A DNA stretch of 64,000 bases from Bin55 sp965199895. Its GTDB lineage: Bacteria > Pseudomonadota > Gammaproteobacteria > Pseudomonadales > Azotimanducaceae. Within the stretch, counting starts at the first letter, position 1. Every line of letters starts with the position of its first letter. Under the pieces are notes generated by a model. The model saw nothing but the letters and a program-made list of their open reading frames with translations, was not told the DNA's origin and did no database searches. Positions 34,659-43,722 of the stretch are shown here, in pieces. The translations under genes were made by a program, and so were the position numbers. The stretch is from NCBI GenBank assembly GCA_965199895.1, contig CBDATJ010000008.1:62001-126000 (forward strand), in the 5' to 3' direction.

Positions 34659-36001
34659 AATCACCATTGACTCTCTTATCTATTTCCGTTCTGTCTTGCT
34701 ATTCGTTGATTCCAACGTTGACCGCACCCGCTTCTCCGCCAGAAGATGGAATTTGGTATTACGAAATCGGCGGTGCAAAACCCGTATCCGCTGCTGCAAA
34801 TCCCAAAGTAACCAGTGTGACTGTGGGTGCTAATGCTGCACTCAATCTTGGATACAGCTGTTTAAAGTTCGATCCCTTGGTTGCAGTTCGTGAAACGCTG
34901 AATCAAGTTAGAAGTGGTGGTGAGGACATGCTCAATGCCATGACTCAAGCAGCGACAGGTGCGCTGGCTTCATTACCTGCAATGATTCTTCAACGTGCCA
35001 ACCCCGGACTCTACGATCTTTTTCAAAATGCTCTAGTACGTGCAGAACTCACCGTCGATGTTGCTACTAAGACTTGCGAACAAATAGAGGCATCAATCGG
35101 CAACAACAAAAACCCCTACGAAGATCTAATTGTGCTTTCAAAAGGTAATGATTGGAAGGTCCAAATGGGGGTCAGAGGTGGCAACATCGTTAAAGCAAAA
35201 AAGTCAGTAGAGCTGTCCAACGGAGCCAATGGTGTTCCTTGGATCGGAGGTTCGGCGGGCGGCATGAATCAAGATCCGATTGAGCTGACTTCTGATGTGG
35301 CCTCAGCGGGCTTCAACCTCCAGATGAATCGACCACCGAGTGCGAGTGGTACAGTTGCGGTTGATCCCAGTTCCAGACTGACGCAGGTGTGGAACAGCCC
35401 TGCTATAGCCGCCGAGTGGATTGTGGATGTTGTAGGGGAGCACAAAGTGAGTACCTGTGAAGGTTGTGATAAATCCACTCAACCCGGAAATGGGCTCGGT
35501 CGTTCTTTGGAGCAAGAAGAAGATTCGGTCCAACAAGTACTAGAAGCTTTGATCAAGGATTCAAATCCACCCAAACTCAATGAGCTCGCTCAGGTATCTG
35601 CTCCGAGTATTGCGATTACCCGTGATGTGGTTGAGAGTATTCGTGATTTAGAGTCAACCGAAAAACAAATCGTAGTAGATCGTTTAGTCTCTGAAATAGC
35701 GGTAGCGCGAACCATAGAACGTGCTTTATTGGCAAGACGACTCTTGAAATCAGGAAGTCATCTACCCGAAGTTCATGCCAACTCTGTTGCTCGTGAACAC
35801 ACCGACAAGATTATTGAGGATTTAGATGCCGAAGTAGAACGGTTGATCTTTGAATCACGATTACGCAAAGAGATGGTTTCATCCACTGTCGTCAACCTCC
35901 TCACTCGAGATGAAGCAAAGAAACGTTCATCGTTGAGTGTCCCCGAAACTAACCGTCGTGATCCCGATCCCTTTTGGGACGGACATGTTCCTGCTCCTTG
36001 A
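34655..36001 (+). CDS. ICE protein, TIGR03755/PFL_4711 family
   Basis: This is a 448-residue exported protein with a signal peptide (LLSISVLSCYSLIPTLTA). Family features are WYYEIGGAKPVSAAANP, LNLGYSCLKFDPLVAVRETL, LPAMILQRANPGLYDLFQNA and TCEQIEASI, all near the N-terminus. The C-terminal third is helical and charged. TIGR03755 proteins are found only in this conjugation class and probably sit in the periplasm with the TraU-like protein. It overlaps the TIGR03756-type gene by four bases; the next gene starts one base after its stop. Confidence 0.82.
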   Translation: MKSPLTLLSISVLSCYSLIPTLTAPASPPEDGIWYYEIGGAKPVSAAANPKVTSVTVGANAALNLGYSCLKFDPLVAVRETLNQVRSGGEDMLNAMTQAATGALASLPAMILQRANPGLYDLFQNALVRAELTVDVATKTCEQIEASIGNNKNPYEDLIVLSKGNDWKVQMGVRGGNIVKAKKSVELSNGANGVPWIGGSAGGMNQDPIELTSDVASAGFNLQMNRPPSASGTVAVDPSSRLTQVWNSPAIAAEWIVDVVGEHKVSTCEGCDKSTQPGNGLGRSLEQEEDSVQQVLEALIKDSNPPKLNELAQVSAPSIAITRDVVESIRDLESTEKQIVVDRLVSEIAVARTIERALLARRLLKSGSHLPEVHANSVAREHTDKIIEDLDAEVERLIFESRLRKEMVSSTVVNLLTRDEAKKRSSLSVPETNRRDPDPFWDGHVPAP

Positions 36002-36002
36002 T

Positions 36003-36353
36003 ATGAAACGACTAACCAAAACGGGCCTATTCATCGCACTCATGAGTGGAGTCTTGTTATTTGCCCTGATCACCCAAACCCATGTCATTGATTTCACTGA
36101 ACTCCGTAGTTGGTCTACAGACAGTCATTGGCAAATGACTTTGATTCGAATCGGAGTGTTTTTGTTACTTTTAGGTAGCTATTACGGACTCAAACGTTAC
36201 CAAATTCACTCCAATTCCGACAACACATACTCCCTCTATGAAGCCATTCGCAAACTAAACCGATTGAGTATGCAACTACTAGGTTGGTTTGGAGTGATTG
36301 AGTTATGTCTGGGTCAAGCGTTGATTCCTAGATTGATCAGTATTTTTCTATGA
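36003..36353 (+). CDS. Small ICE membrane protein between TIGR03755 and traG
   Basis: This is a 116-residue protein with three hydrophobic segments (about residues 8-24, 46-61 and 93-113). Small membrane proteins of this kind occupy the same place between the TIGR03755 gene and traG in related elements. ATG 36003 follows the previous stop by one base; a longer frame from 35937 would overlap TIGR03755 without support. It overlaps traG by four bases. No family name is assigned with confidence. Confidence 0.65.
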   Translation: MKRLTKTGLFIALMSGVLLFALITQTHVIDFTELRSWSTDSHWQMTLIRIGVFLLLLGSYYGLKRYQIHSNSDNTYSLYEAIRKLNRLSMQLLGWFGVIELCLGQALIPRLISIFL

Positions 36354-37894
36354 GTGTTGACAGCTATCTGGAGCTCTATTCAACTATGTTTGGTTGGATG
36401 TTCTACGGTGTGATTTGGGATGTATTAGTAGCGACAGGTATCGTTTATCTTCCTTTTTTAGGTATTGTGATCGATCACTGGAGAGAGCCGGCATCTCAAT
36501 CACCTTATACCCAATCCAGTGGTATTTCACTGCGCAAGATGGAACATGAACTCTTGGTAGCTTTGGTAGTCGTGATTTTTGCGGGACAACCTGTGAGTCT
36601 GACGCCAATCATTGCATCAACACTCGAATACACACCACCGCCCACTATTAACAATCCTCAACCTGTCAAGGTACAGTTCAAGAATACGGAAATTACCTTT
36701 GGTCAAGATGGATTTACTGATTCTGTGGAAACAATCGATGTCCCGATCTGGTGGTATGCGGTATTAGCGTTTTCATCGGGATTTAACCATGCGGTGGTTG
36801 AAGGGCTGCCCCGTTCCAGTGAAATCCGACATCTCACTCAGCTTGCTCGACTCGCGACCATGGAAGATCCGAGATTACGTCAAGAAGTCGCTGAGTTCTA
36901 TAGTTCGTGTTATGTAGTAGCACGATCCAAATTCCTTAACCAAACACCCGATCATCCGATTGTCGATAGGGTGCTGGAAGACTATGGGCATGCGGATCCT
37001 GATTGGATAGGTTCACACCTCTATCAAACGTTCCCGGGATACTACGATACTCTACGCTCTCGTTTTCCTGTAGAAGGGTGGTCCTTTCTACCTAGTAGAG
37101 ATACCGAATACGCCGTTACAGATCCCCCTCGCTATGGTCGTCCGTATTGCAAAGAGTGGTGGACTCATACACAGAGAGGACTTCGCACAAAACTTGTCGA
37201 GGCCGCAGATGACACGGCACCTGGATTTGCAAATCTTTTCTACCAACTTGCACCCGGCTTAGCTACTGAACGTCAAAAAGATCTCATTGCTCGTACGGTT
37301 TTACTCCATACTCCCGATACTTGGACCAACAACAATATAGGGCAAGGTAATCAAGCAACCACAGGAGTACTTGGGACCATCGAAGGCTATGCAAAAGGCA
37401 TTGCTTACCTAATTGGAGCATTTAGTGCGGGGGCACTGTTTAGTGTCATAGTCACCGGAATCATTGCAGTTGCGCCGATGATACAAGCTATGGTGCTCAT
37501 GGGAATCTATGCCCTATTACCGATGGCAGTGGTGTTTTCCCGCTATTCGTTCACCCTATTGCTTACCGGTGCGATAGCTATTTTTGGGGTTAAGTTCTGG
37601 TCGGTGTTGTGGTATCTGGCACAGTGGGTGGACCAAAACCTATACACTTCCATGTATCCCGATGTAGACATTCTCTATGAAACACTGACCAACTCGGGAG
37701 AACACACTACCAAGAGAGTCATCCTCAATATTGTGACTTCATGTCTCTATGTGGGTCTACCTATCTTGTGGAGCTCAATGTTGGGTTGGGCCGGATATGC
37801 TGCGAATCAAGCTCTTGATGGGGTCAGTACACCATTTGCTCAGCATTCTCAGGGTCGATTACCGAAACTGAGTTCAGTGTTTAAGAAGGGTTGA
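36350..37894 (+). CDS. TraG-like mating-pair stabilisation protein (N-terminal domain type)
   Basis: This is a 514-residue inner-membrane protein resembling the TraG N-terminal domain. Features are DSYLELYSTMFGWMFYGVIW at the start, WWYAVLAFSSGFNHAVVEGLP near residue 140, the periplasmic YCKEWWTHTQRGLR, and several C-terminal membrane segments (residues about 345-425 and 460-490). TraG helps form and stabilise mating pairs and spans the inner membrane. The ATG overlaps the previous gene by four bases. It appears complete for the PFGI-1 class, which lacks the long C-terminal half of F-plasmid TraG. Confidence 0.82.
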   Translation: MSVDSYLELYSTMFGWMFYGVIWDVLVATGIVYLPFLGIVIDHWREPASQSPYTQSSGISLRKMEHELLVALVVVIFAGQPVSLTPIIASTLEYTPPPTINNPQPVKVQFKNTEITFGQDGFTDSVETIDVPIWWYAVLAFSSGFNHAVVEGLPRSSEIRHLTQLARLATMEDPRLRQEVAEFYSSCYVVARSKFLNQTPDHPIVDRVLEDYGHADPDWIGSHLYQTFPGYYDTLRSRFPVEGWSFLPSRDTEYAVTDPPRYGRPYCKEWWTHTQRGLRTKLVEAADDTAPGFANLFYQLAPGLATERQKDLIARTVLLHTPDTWTNNNIGQGNQATTGVLGTIEGYAKGIAYLIGAFSAGALFSVIVTGIIAVAPMIQAMVLMGIYALLPMAVVFSRYSFTLLLTGAIAIFGVKFWSVLWYLAQWVDQNLYTSMYPDVDILYETLTNSGEHTTKRVILNIVTSCLYVGLPILWSSMLGWAGYAANQALDGVSTPFAQHSQGRLPKLSSVFKKG

Positions 37895-37902
37895 GAGATC
37901 CG

Positions 37903-38769
37903 ATGACAAAACTCGAACATCAATTGAAACAGTTAACTTGGAGAAATCGTCATGGTAGCCACAGAACTCAGTATTCGAGAAGAAAAACTCTGACAATGAT
38001 GGCTCGTCAGTTGCATCAACTAGGTTTCAAGAACTTGACACAAAACTCCTTGAAACCGAAACATGTTCACGCTTTGTTCCGTGTTTGGACTGAGTCAGGT
38101 CTTTCAGAACGGACGCAAATTAACTACATCACTCAACTTCGTTGGTGGGCAGAACAGATTAACAAACCGGACTTGTTACCTCCAACCAATCGAGAGCTAG
38201 GGTTCGGAAGAGTAAAGAGTAATCCAGATAAATCGAAGGCCCAATATCTTGATGCTAGTGTTCTAGCGAAGATCAAGAACAGACGAATTAGGTTTAGCTT
38301 AGAGCTCCAACAGGAATTTGGGTTAAGAAAGGAGGAATGCGTTAAGTTTCGACCTTCATACGCAGATCAAGGTACCTACATCAAACTTAAGAGTTCATGG
38401 ACCAAAGGGGGGCGACCTAGAGAAATCCCAGTCGTATCGAACACACAGCGTGAACTTCTTGACCGTTTATCAGAGGTGGCAGGGAGTGGATCCATGATTC
38501 CAGATGATAAATCAGTGAGAGAGTGGATCTTTGTTTATGGAGCAGCAATTGAAGGATGTGGTTTAAGGAATATGCATGGTTTACGACACGGATACGCACA
38601 ACGTCGTTACGAAGCGCTAGCTGGATGGAAGTGTCCGTTTGCAGGTGGTCCCTCGGTCAAGGAGTTAACTCATGACCAAAAGAAAACCGACCATGAGGTT
38701 CGGCTGACGGTGAGTAGAGAACTAGGCCACAACCGTGTGGAAGTCACCAACGTCTATCTCGGAAGGTAG
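37903..38769 (+). CDS. Integrase-domain tyrosine recombinase (Phage_integr_N / Integrase_1 type)
   Basis: This is a 288-residue tyrosine recombinase-like protein of a type often found in GI elements and distinct from the P4-type integrase at element ends. An N-terminal SAM-like domain (QYSRRKTLTMMARQLHQLGF) precedes the catalytic domain with FGLRKEECVKF (first arginine), a lysine-rich hairpin, MHGLRHGYAQRRY (H-x-x-R), SRELGHNRVEVTNVYLG (histidine and the final nucleophilic tyrosine). The start is ATG 37903; a TTG at 37891 overlapping the traG stop is possible. It closes the transfer operon. Whether it integrates the element or acts on another site is unknown. Confidence 0.75.
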   Translation: MTKLEHQLKQLTWRNRHGSHRTQYSRRKTLTMMARQLHQLGFKNLTQNSLKPKHVHALFRVWTESGLSERTQINYITQLRWWAEQINKPDLLPPTNRELGFGRVKSNPDKSKAQYLDASVLAKIKNRRIRFSLELQQEFGLRKEECVKFRPSYADQGTYIKLKSSWTKGGRPREIPVVSNTQRELLDRLSEVAGSGSMIPDDKSVREWIFVYGAAIEGCGLRNMHGLRHGYAQRRYEALAGWKCPFAGGPSVKELTHDQKKTDHEVRLTVSRELGHNRVEVTNVYLGR

Positions 38770-38923
38770 GGAAATTCAGATTAGGTTCACTCCGTCAATA
38801 GTTTGAAGAGCGCTCAGACATATCAATCAGCTATACAAAATACATGTCTCTTAATGTTCTTTGGATATCCGACTATTCGAATGCCAAACTTGGGGAATTA
38901 GGCACTAAAATCAGCAAAACCGC

Positions 38924-38953
38924 TTGACCGCCTTGATTTTATTGACGTAAAAT
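38924..38953 (+). promoter_or_regulatory. Putative promoter of the restriction-modification cassette
   Basis: TTGACC (38924-38929) and TAAAAT (38948-38953) are spaced by 18 bases, a good sigma70-type promoter. An inverted copy of the -35 hexamer, GGTCAA, lies at 38963-38968, and AATCAGCAA occurs twice (about 38909 and 38954), so a regulator could bind here. Confidence 0.45.
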
Positions 38954-39050
38954 AATCAGCAAGGTCAACAGAGACACCGGGTAGTTTATCAGTTTGACTT
39001 TTTGGACATTACGATGCGTTCACATCAGTTATAGTACAGGTGTTGATTTG

Positions 39051-39200
39051 ATGGGAGAGGAGGACGAGAAGCTGATAGGCCCCAACAGGGAGCGATGGCT
39101 ACGGACCCGGTTGCGCCCGCCCATTCAGGAAAGTTGGCGGAAGGCCAACGAGGACTTGAACACCGGAAATGAAGAATTGAACAAGGCAAAAGTAGCATGA
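39051..39200 (+). CDS. Small hypothetical protein preceding the methyltransferase
   Basis: This is a 49-residue, charged, helical reading frame starting at an ATG at 39051 whose stop overlaps the methyltransferase ATG as ATGA. Base composition is like the restriction-modification cassette. The overlap suggests translational coupling and a real gene. It shows no helix-turn-helix that I can recognise, so a controller function is only a guess; it may equally be the remnant of a larger protein. Confidence 0.4.
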   Translation: MGEEDEKLIGPNRERWLRTRLRPPIQESWRKANEDLNTGNEELNKAKVA

Positions 39201-40030
39201 GTGATGCTTTATACAACAAGGTTCATTTCGGCGACTGCCTGGACATTCTCCCCACCTTTCCCGACGATTCCATTGATTTGATCGTCACATCTCCACCCTA
39301 TGCAGATGCCCGGAAACACACGTATGGCGGTGTGCCGCCCGACGAGTATGTCGGGTGGTTTTGCGCTCGGGCCGAGCATATGTTGAGAATTCTGAAGCCA
39401 ACGGGGTCATTGGTTCTCAATATCAAGGAGAAAGCGGTGGAAGGCGAGCGCCATACCTATGTCCTTGATCTGATACTGGCACTCAAGCGTGAAGTGGGGT
39501 TCCGGTGGGTGGAAGAATACATTTGGCACAAGACTACTGCCGCGCCCGGCAAATGGCGATACAGGTTTCGGGATGCGTGGGAGCGTCTTATTCACTTCGC
39601 CAAGACCCCAAACCTGAAAATGAATCAGGATGCGGTCAAAGTGCCAGTGGGTGAATGGACGAAAAGGCGACTCGCCAACATGAGCACAAATGACCGGTCA
39701 AGGCATGAGTCTGCCACACAGTCCAAAATAGGCAGGCGTATGGCCGCATGGGAGGGAAAGAAGTTTGTCTATCCAAGCAATGTTTTGCATAAATCTCCAA
39801 TAGCCCACAATACAGGTCACAGTGCCGCTTTTCCAGAGTGGATGCCGGAGTTTTTTATTCAATTGTTCACTGACGAAGGAGACATTGTGCTTGATCCATT
39901 TTTGGGTTCAGGCACAAGCTACAGGGTTGCGAAGAGGCTCAACAGAGTAGCTGTTGGTATAGAGATCAAAAATGATGCGCCGATGGATTTGACAGCAAAT
40001 GGTGTCCTGGATTTCGCAAACAGCGCTTGA
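39197..40030 (+). CDS. Beta-class DNA methyltransferase (N4-cytosine or N6-adenine) of a type II system
   Basis: This is a 277-residue methyltransferase that should protect the host from the adjacent nuclease. The catalytic motif IV comes first (LIVTSPPYADARKH, near residue 30) and the AdoMet-binding motif I last (DIVLDPFLGSGTSYRVA, near residue 235), the circular order of the beta class. The serine in TSPPY is more common in N4-cytosine enzymes. Between them lies the target-recognition region. Base composition is richer in G+C than in the flanking ICE and core genes, suggesting recent transfer. It overlaps the nuclease gene by 32 bases. Confidence 0.85.
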   Translation: MSDALYNKVHFGDCLDILPTFPDDSIDLIVTSPPYADARKHTYGGVPPDEYVGWFCARAEHMLRILKPTGSLVLNIKEKAVEGERHTYVLDLILALKREVGFRWVEEYIWHKTTAAPGKWRYRFRDAWERLIHFAKTPNLKMNQDAVKVPVGEWTKRRLANMSTNDRSRHESATQSKIGRRMAAWEGKKFVYPSNVLHKSPIAHNTGHSAAFPEWMPEFFIQLFTDEGDIVLDPFLGSGTSYRVAKRLNRVAVGIEIKNDAPMDLTANGVLDFANSA

Positions 40031-40661
40031 CCGGCACATAGACGCTCTTGTGAAGAGGTCTCGTGACGCTCATCAAAAAGCGGTCATGAATATAGACAAG
40101 AATGTTGTAGATCCGTTTTCGTCACTTATCTCGGCTCACGTGCGTGACATAGAGGAACGCTACAGGCTCATCGAGATTCAAAGTGTTGCTTCAAGTGCCA
40201 CGGGCATTAGCAGCGCCATGGGCGAATTTCACCAGACAGTTCTGGGTTCGGTAGAGGGCTGGCAAAATCATGATTCCGGGTACGACCTTGAATCCTCAGC
40301 CCAACAAATGCTTGCCGAAGTCAAGAATAAATACAACACCATGAATTCAACCAATTTCAAGATGGTTGTTGACGATCTCAGAACCGCACTTCGGCAGAAA
40401 CAAGGCTCATGGACGGGCTATCTGGTGTGCATCATTCCCAGAAAACCCGATAGATTCAAGCGTGACCTCGGAGCGGGGCTATACGAAATTGACGGCGCAA
40501 GTTTCTACCACTTGGTAACGGGCAGCCTCAATGGCATTCATGAATTATTCGACTACATGCTCGAGCGTATTTCTCCAAGTTCGGAGATCGCAGAATATTG
40601 TCAATCGGTGCTGGCAAGAAGCCTCCCGGCGCGATTGTCAGAAGACGCTGAAGGAAGGTAG
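39999..40661 (+). CDS. Eco47II-family type II restriction endonuclease
   Basis: This is a 220-residue protein resembling the Eco47II family (PF09553), whose members are reported to cut GGNCC. The active-site-like stretch is MLAEVKNKYNTMNSTN near residue 105 (E-x-K type), followed by WTGYLVCIIPRKPDRFKR and the C-terminal IDGASFYHLVTGS. It overlaps the methyltransferase gene, the usual way of linking both activities. Known Eco47II partners are, to my recollection, C5-cytosine methyltransferases, while the partner here is beta-class, so the target sequence is uncertain. The 46-codon open stretch overlapping its end (40652-40789, proline-rich) may be a remnant of another imported gene. Confidence 0.78.
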   Translation: MVSWISQTALDRHIDALVKRSRDAHQKAVMNIDKNVVDPFSSLISAHVRDIEERYRLIEIQSVASSATGISSAMGEFHQTVLGSVEGWQNHDSGYDLESSAQQMLAEVKNKYNTMNSTNFKMVVDDLRTALRQKQGSWTGYLVCIIPRKPDRFKRDLGAGLYEIDGASFYHLVTGSLNGIHELFDYMLERISPSSEIAEYCQSVLARSLPARLSEDAEGR

Positions 40662-41379
40662 CAGGTGCTGCGTGGATCGTCGGTTTGATCGACACCAACG
40701 CACCTGCTCCGAAAAAGCCCGGCCCCAAGCCCGGAACCAGGGAAGGGGTGAACGTTGATGTCCTGGAGACATTCCACCCGAAAGAGTAGTCCCAGAAAAA
40801 GAACTTCGGTTAAGTACAAAGAACACTGCTGCTCTTCAAGTTTGTCGGATAGAGTTGTGTAGTGTTTTTGGAGGTTGTAAAAGTTATCTCGAGAAAGAGG
40901 GTAGTATTGACTGACTCGTTCTGAAAGTTTCTCCGAATCTCTCGTTGCTTCTTGCCAAAAATCTACTAGTGGTGAAAATATGTCTAGCCATATATTGAAA
41001 CCCCTCTGCTCATCAACGCCAGTTCTACCGACCCTCCACCAAAGAACGGTGAACAGAGTTTCTCTGTGTTTGTTGGGATATACGAAAGGATCGTTGAGAC
41101 AGCTCGGGTCTTTCCACCGGGAAACGCAATGGAGACTTAGCAGTCAAGTTTGGGAGAGTTTCAAAGGGTCTCTGGGAAATCTCGTTTTGTGGACCCTTGG
41201 TTTGAGGAATAACTACTTCAGTAAGCGTAGACATTATCGAACAACTTCCATTGTCTTGTCTCTTCCTATGCATCCCCTGGAATCCATTAGATTTTATCTA
41301 GTAGGATTTTCACTCTATTCGAGTCACCCAAAGCAAACAAAAATTTGGCACACCCACTCTTGGTGTAGCAATCTCAAAT
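40662..41379. other. Intergenic region between the restriction cassette and lon
   Basis: The first 130 bases are GC-rich and belong to the imported cassette, with a proline-rich open remnant ending at 40789. The rest returns to host-like composition. A long plus-strand frame (40980-41429) overlaps the lon end and has no protein-like features. On the minus strand, ACACC and GGTGT followed by AAATTTTTG at about 41343-41370 could be a weak lon terminator. No attachment-site repeat was found. Confidence 0.4.
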
Positions 41380-43722
41380 CTAGTTGGGGTGATCCTGCTG
41401 GGGGCACAAGCTCGGGATCGCAATTTTGACTACGTCCGTAAGGTTTTCTACCAAGCTGATGGTCACATCATCCTTGACGGAATCCGGCAACTTCTCAAAC
41501 TCCGATTCATTGTCTTTAGGCATGATGATGTGTTTAATACCAGAACGATGTGCAGCGAGCACTTTCTCCCTAATTCCACCCACGGGTAGTACTAGTCCAG
41601 ACAAGGTCAGTTCCCCAGTCATGGCTATATCCTCCCTCACAATTTGGGAGCTATAGGCACTAGCCAATGCGGTAGCCATGGTGATGCCCGCGGATGGTCC
41701 GTCTTTGGGTACAGCACCTGCGGGAACGTGGATGTGGATACCAGAATTTTCAATAGCTGTACGGTCAATGTTGAACTGTTCAGCTGCAGCCCAGATATAG
41801 CTGCGTGCAGCTTTTGCAGACTCTTGCATGACTTTACCCACTTGACCGGTGATGGTGACTTTGTCCTCTTTGGTTGTCAGCGATGCCTCAACATAGAGTA
41901 CGTCGCCGCCAGCCTCGGTCCACGCAAGACCCGTTGCAACTCCGTTGGTAAGAGTCCTTCGTTTTCGGTCCTCTTTGTACTTCTCGGGACCCAATAACTC
42001 GTTGATAACAACAGGATTCAAATTTCCGCGTGATCGTTTGCGGAGTAGGGAGTTCTTCGCACGCTTACGGGCGATACTCTCGATTTCTCGTTCAAGGTTG
42101 CGCACACCAGCTTCTCGTGTATAGCAACGAATCACATGCTTCAAACCCGCTTCTGTAAAACTCAAGTGCTCTTTCTTTAAACCAGCATTTAGCATTTGAC
42201 GTGGGATCAGGAATCGATTAGCGATTTCAATCTTTTCGAGTTCACTGTACCCGGTCACTTCAATGACTTCCAATCGGTCGAGTAGGGGTCTTGAGATACC
42301 CTCAAGGGTGTTGGCGGTGGTGATGAAGAACACCTTAGAAAGATCGAACGGTAAGTTCAGGTAGTTATCACGAAATTCCTTGTTTTGGGCCGGATCAAGA
42401 ATCTCCATGAGTGCACCTGAGGGATCACCTCTGAAGTCTCTACCGAGTTTATCCAGCTCATCAAGCATGAGTACAGGATTTCTTACCCCGCATCTTCTTA
42501 CCGCTTGTAGGATGCGCCCCGGCATTGAGCCGATATAGGTTCGACGGTGTCCTCGCAGTTCAGCTTCGTCGTGTAGCCCACCGAGGCTCATGCGTTCAAA
42601 CTTTCGCCCCATAGTTCGTGCTATCGATTGTCCGAGTGAAGTCTTTCCAACTCCAGGAGGTCCAACAAAACACAAAATGGAAGCTTTGGCTTCTGGGTTT
42701 AGTGTGAGGACGGCGAGGGATTCCAGAATCCTATCTTTTACCGTTTCGAGACCGAAGTGATCTTCCTCCAGAATTTTTTTGGCGTGTTTGAGATCTAGAT
42801 TGTCTTCGGTTACGACATTCCACGGTAATTCAGCGACGAGCTCGAGGTAGCTTCTCGACACTTGGAAGTCAGAAGCATGGGGAGACATGCGAGCCAGTCG
42901 TTTTAACTCTCTATCGACTTCCTTCTGTGCATTTTCAGGGATGTTGGCTTGTCTGAGCTCTTCTTTCAGTTCAGCGATTTCGTCTTCGTTTTCGCCTTCG
43001 CCTAACGCTTGTTCAATGGCACGTTTTTGTTGACGTAGCACATGCTCTCGCTGCTGTTGTTCCAGACCTTCGTGAGCAGAGGACTGGATTTCGAGTTGAA
43101 TTTCCGTGACGGAAAGTTCGTTCTTGAGTACTTCGTGAACAAACGACATTAGTTCATCGGGATTATCAATTTCAAGAATCTCTTGAGCTTGCTTCAAGTT
43201 CAAGTGTTTCGCATAACTGGCTATGCGATAGATTTGCATGATGGGATTCTTGACCTGCCCCACAAACTGTTGATAGACTTGGTCGCTCTTGTCGGGGTTG
43301 AGCAGGTTGGCTAACTTACGAGCCGATTCCATGATGGTGTTATGCGTGGCTTTTGCGGTTGTGCTCAGCGGTTTTCGACTTCGAGATAAGTCCTTGAGGA
43401 CTTCATATTCAGCTTTGATAAACTGCTTACCCGGGATGATGTTGACTATGGACACCCGTGCCATTGCTTCGACGATCACTTGTGCACCGGAGTTACGCTT
43501 GTCTACCCGTTTGACTTGGCACAGCGAACCCACACTGTAGAGATCGTCTTCGTTTGGATTTTCAGTTTCTTGATTTCGTTGCAGTACCGTGATGATTTGG
43601 CAATCACGATCCCAAGCATCGTTAACTGCGTTCAAAGACATCTCCCGACCGACTGCAATCGGCGCGATCTGATTGGGAAAAATAACTAAATTTTTGAGTG
43701 GGATTACGGGTATTGCTGACAT
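41380..43722 (-). CDS. lon: ATP-dependent protease Lon
   Basis: Lon degrades misfolded and short-lived regulatory proteins. The 780-residue protein has the N-terminal LAN domain (IPVIPLKNLVIFPNQIAPIA), Walker A CFVGPPGVGKTSLGQS near residue 355, Walker B PVLMLDELDKLG, and the catalytic dyad serine in KDGPSAGITMATAL near residue 675, followed by the lysine in GGIREKVLAAH. Length matches the E. coli enzyme. The ATG at 43722 is clear. It stands alone on the minus strand, divergent from dut, and marks the return to core chromosome. Confidence 0.97.
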   Translation of the reverse strand: MSAIPVIPLKNLVIFPNQIAPIAVGREMSLNAVNDAWDRDCQIITVLQRNQETENPNEDDLYSVGSLCQVKRVDKRNSGAQVIVEAMARVSIVNIIPGKQFIKAEYEVLKDLSRSRKPLSTTAKATHNTIMESARKLANLLNPDKSDQVYQQFVGQVKNPIMQIYRIASYAKHLNLKQAQEILEIDNPDELMSFVHEVLKNELSVTEIQLEIQSSAHEGLEQQQREHVLRQQKRAIEQALGEGENEDEIAELKEELRQANIPENAQKEVDRELKRLARMSPHASDFQVSRSYLELVAELPWNVVTEDNLDLKHAKKILEEDHFGLETVKDRILESLAVLTLNPEAKASILCFVGPPGVGKTSLGQSIARTMGRKFERMSLGGLHDEAELRGHRRTYIGSMPGRILQAVRRCGVRNPVLMLDELDKLGRDFRGDPSGALMEILDPAQNKEFRDNYLNLPFDLSKVFFITTANTLEGISRPLLDRLEVIEVTGYSELEKIEIANRFLIPRQMLNAGLKKEHLSFTEAGLKHVIRCYTREAGVRNLEREIESIARKRAKNSLLRKRSRGNLNPVVINELLGPEKYKEDRKRRTLTNGVATGLAWTEAGGDVLYVEASLTTKEDKVTITGQVGKVMQESAKAARSYIWAAAEQFNIDRTAIENSGIHIHVPAGAVPKDGPSAGITMATALASAYSSQIVREDIAMTGELTLSGLVLPVGGIREKVLAAHRSGIKHIIMPKDNESEFEKLPDSVKDDVTISLVENLTDVVKIAIPSLCPQQDHPN

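Noticed and set aside
35937..36001. Longer N-terminus for the small membrane protein before traG
   Set aside because: It would overlap TIGR03755 without a ribosome binding site; the ATG at 36003 fits the family layout.
13336..41379. Direct repeats marking ICE attachment sites
   Set aside because: Compared the dcd-downstream region with the sequences after the integrase gene and before lon; no shared stretch long enough was seen by eye.
40980..41429. 149-codon plus-strand frame between the restriction cassette and lon
   Set aside because: No ribosome binding site, serine/arginine-rich shadow-like composition, and it overlaps the lon end on the other strand.
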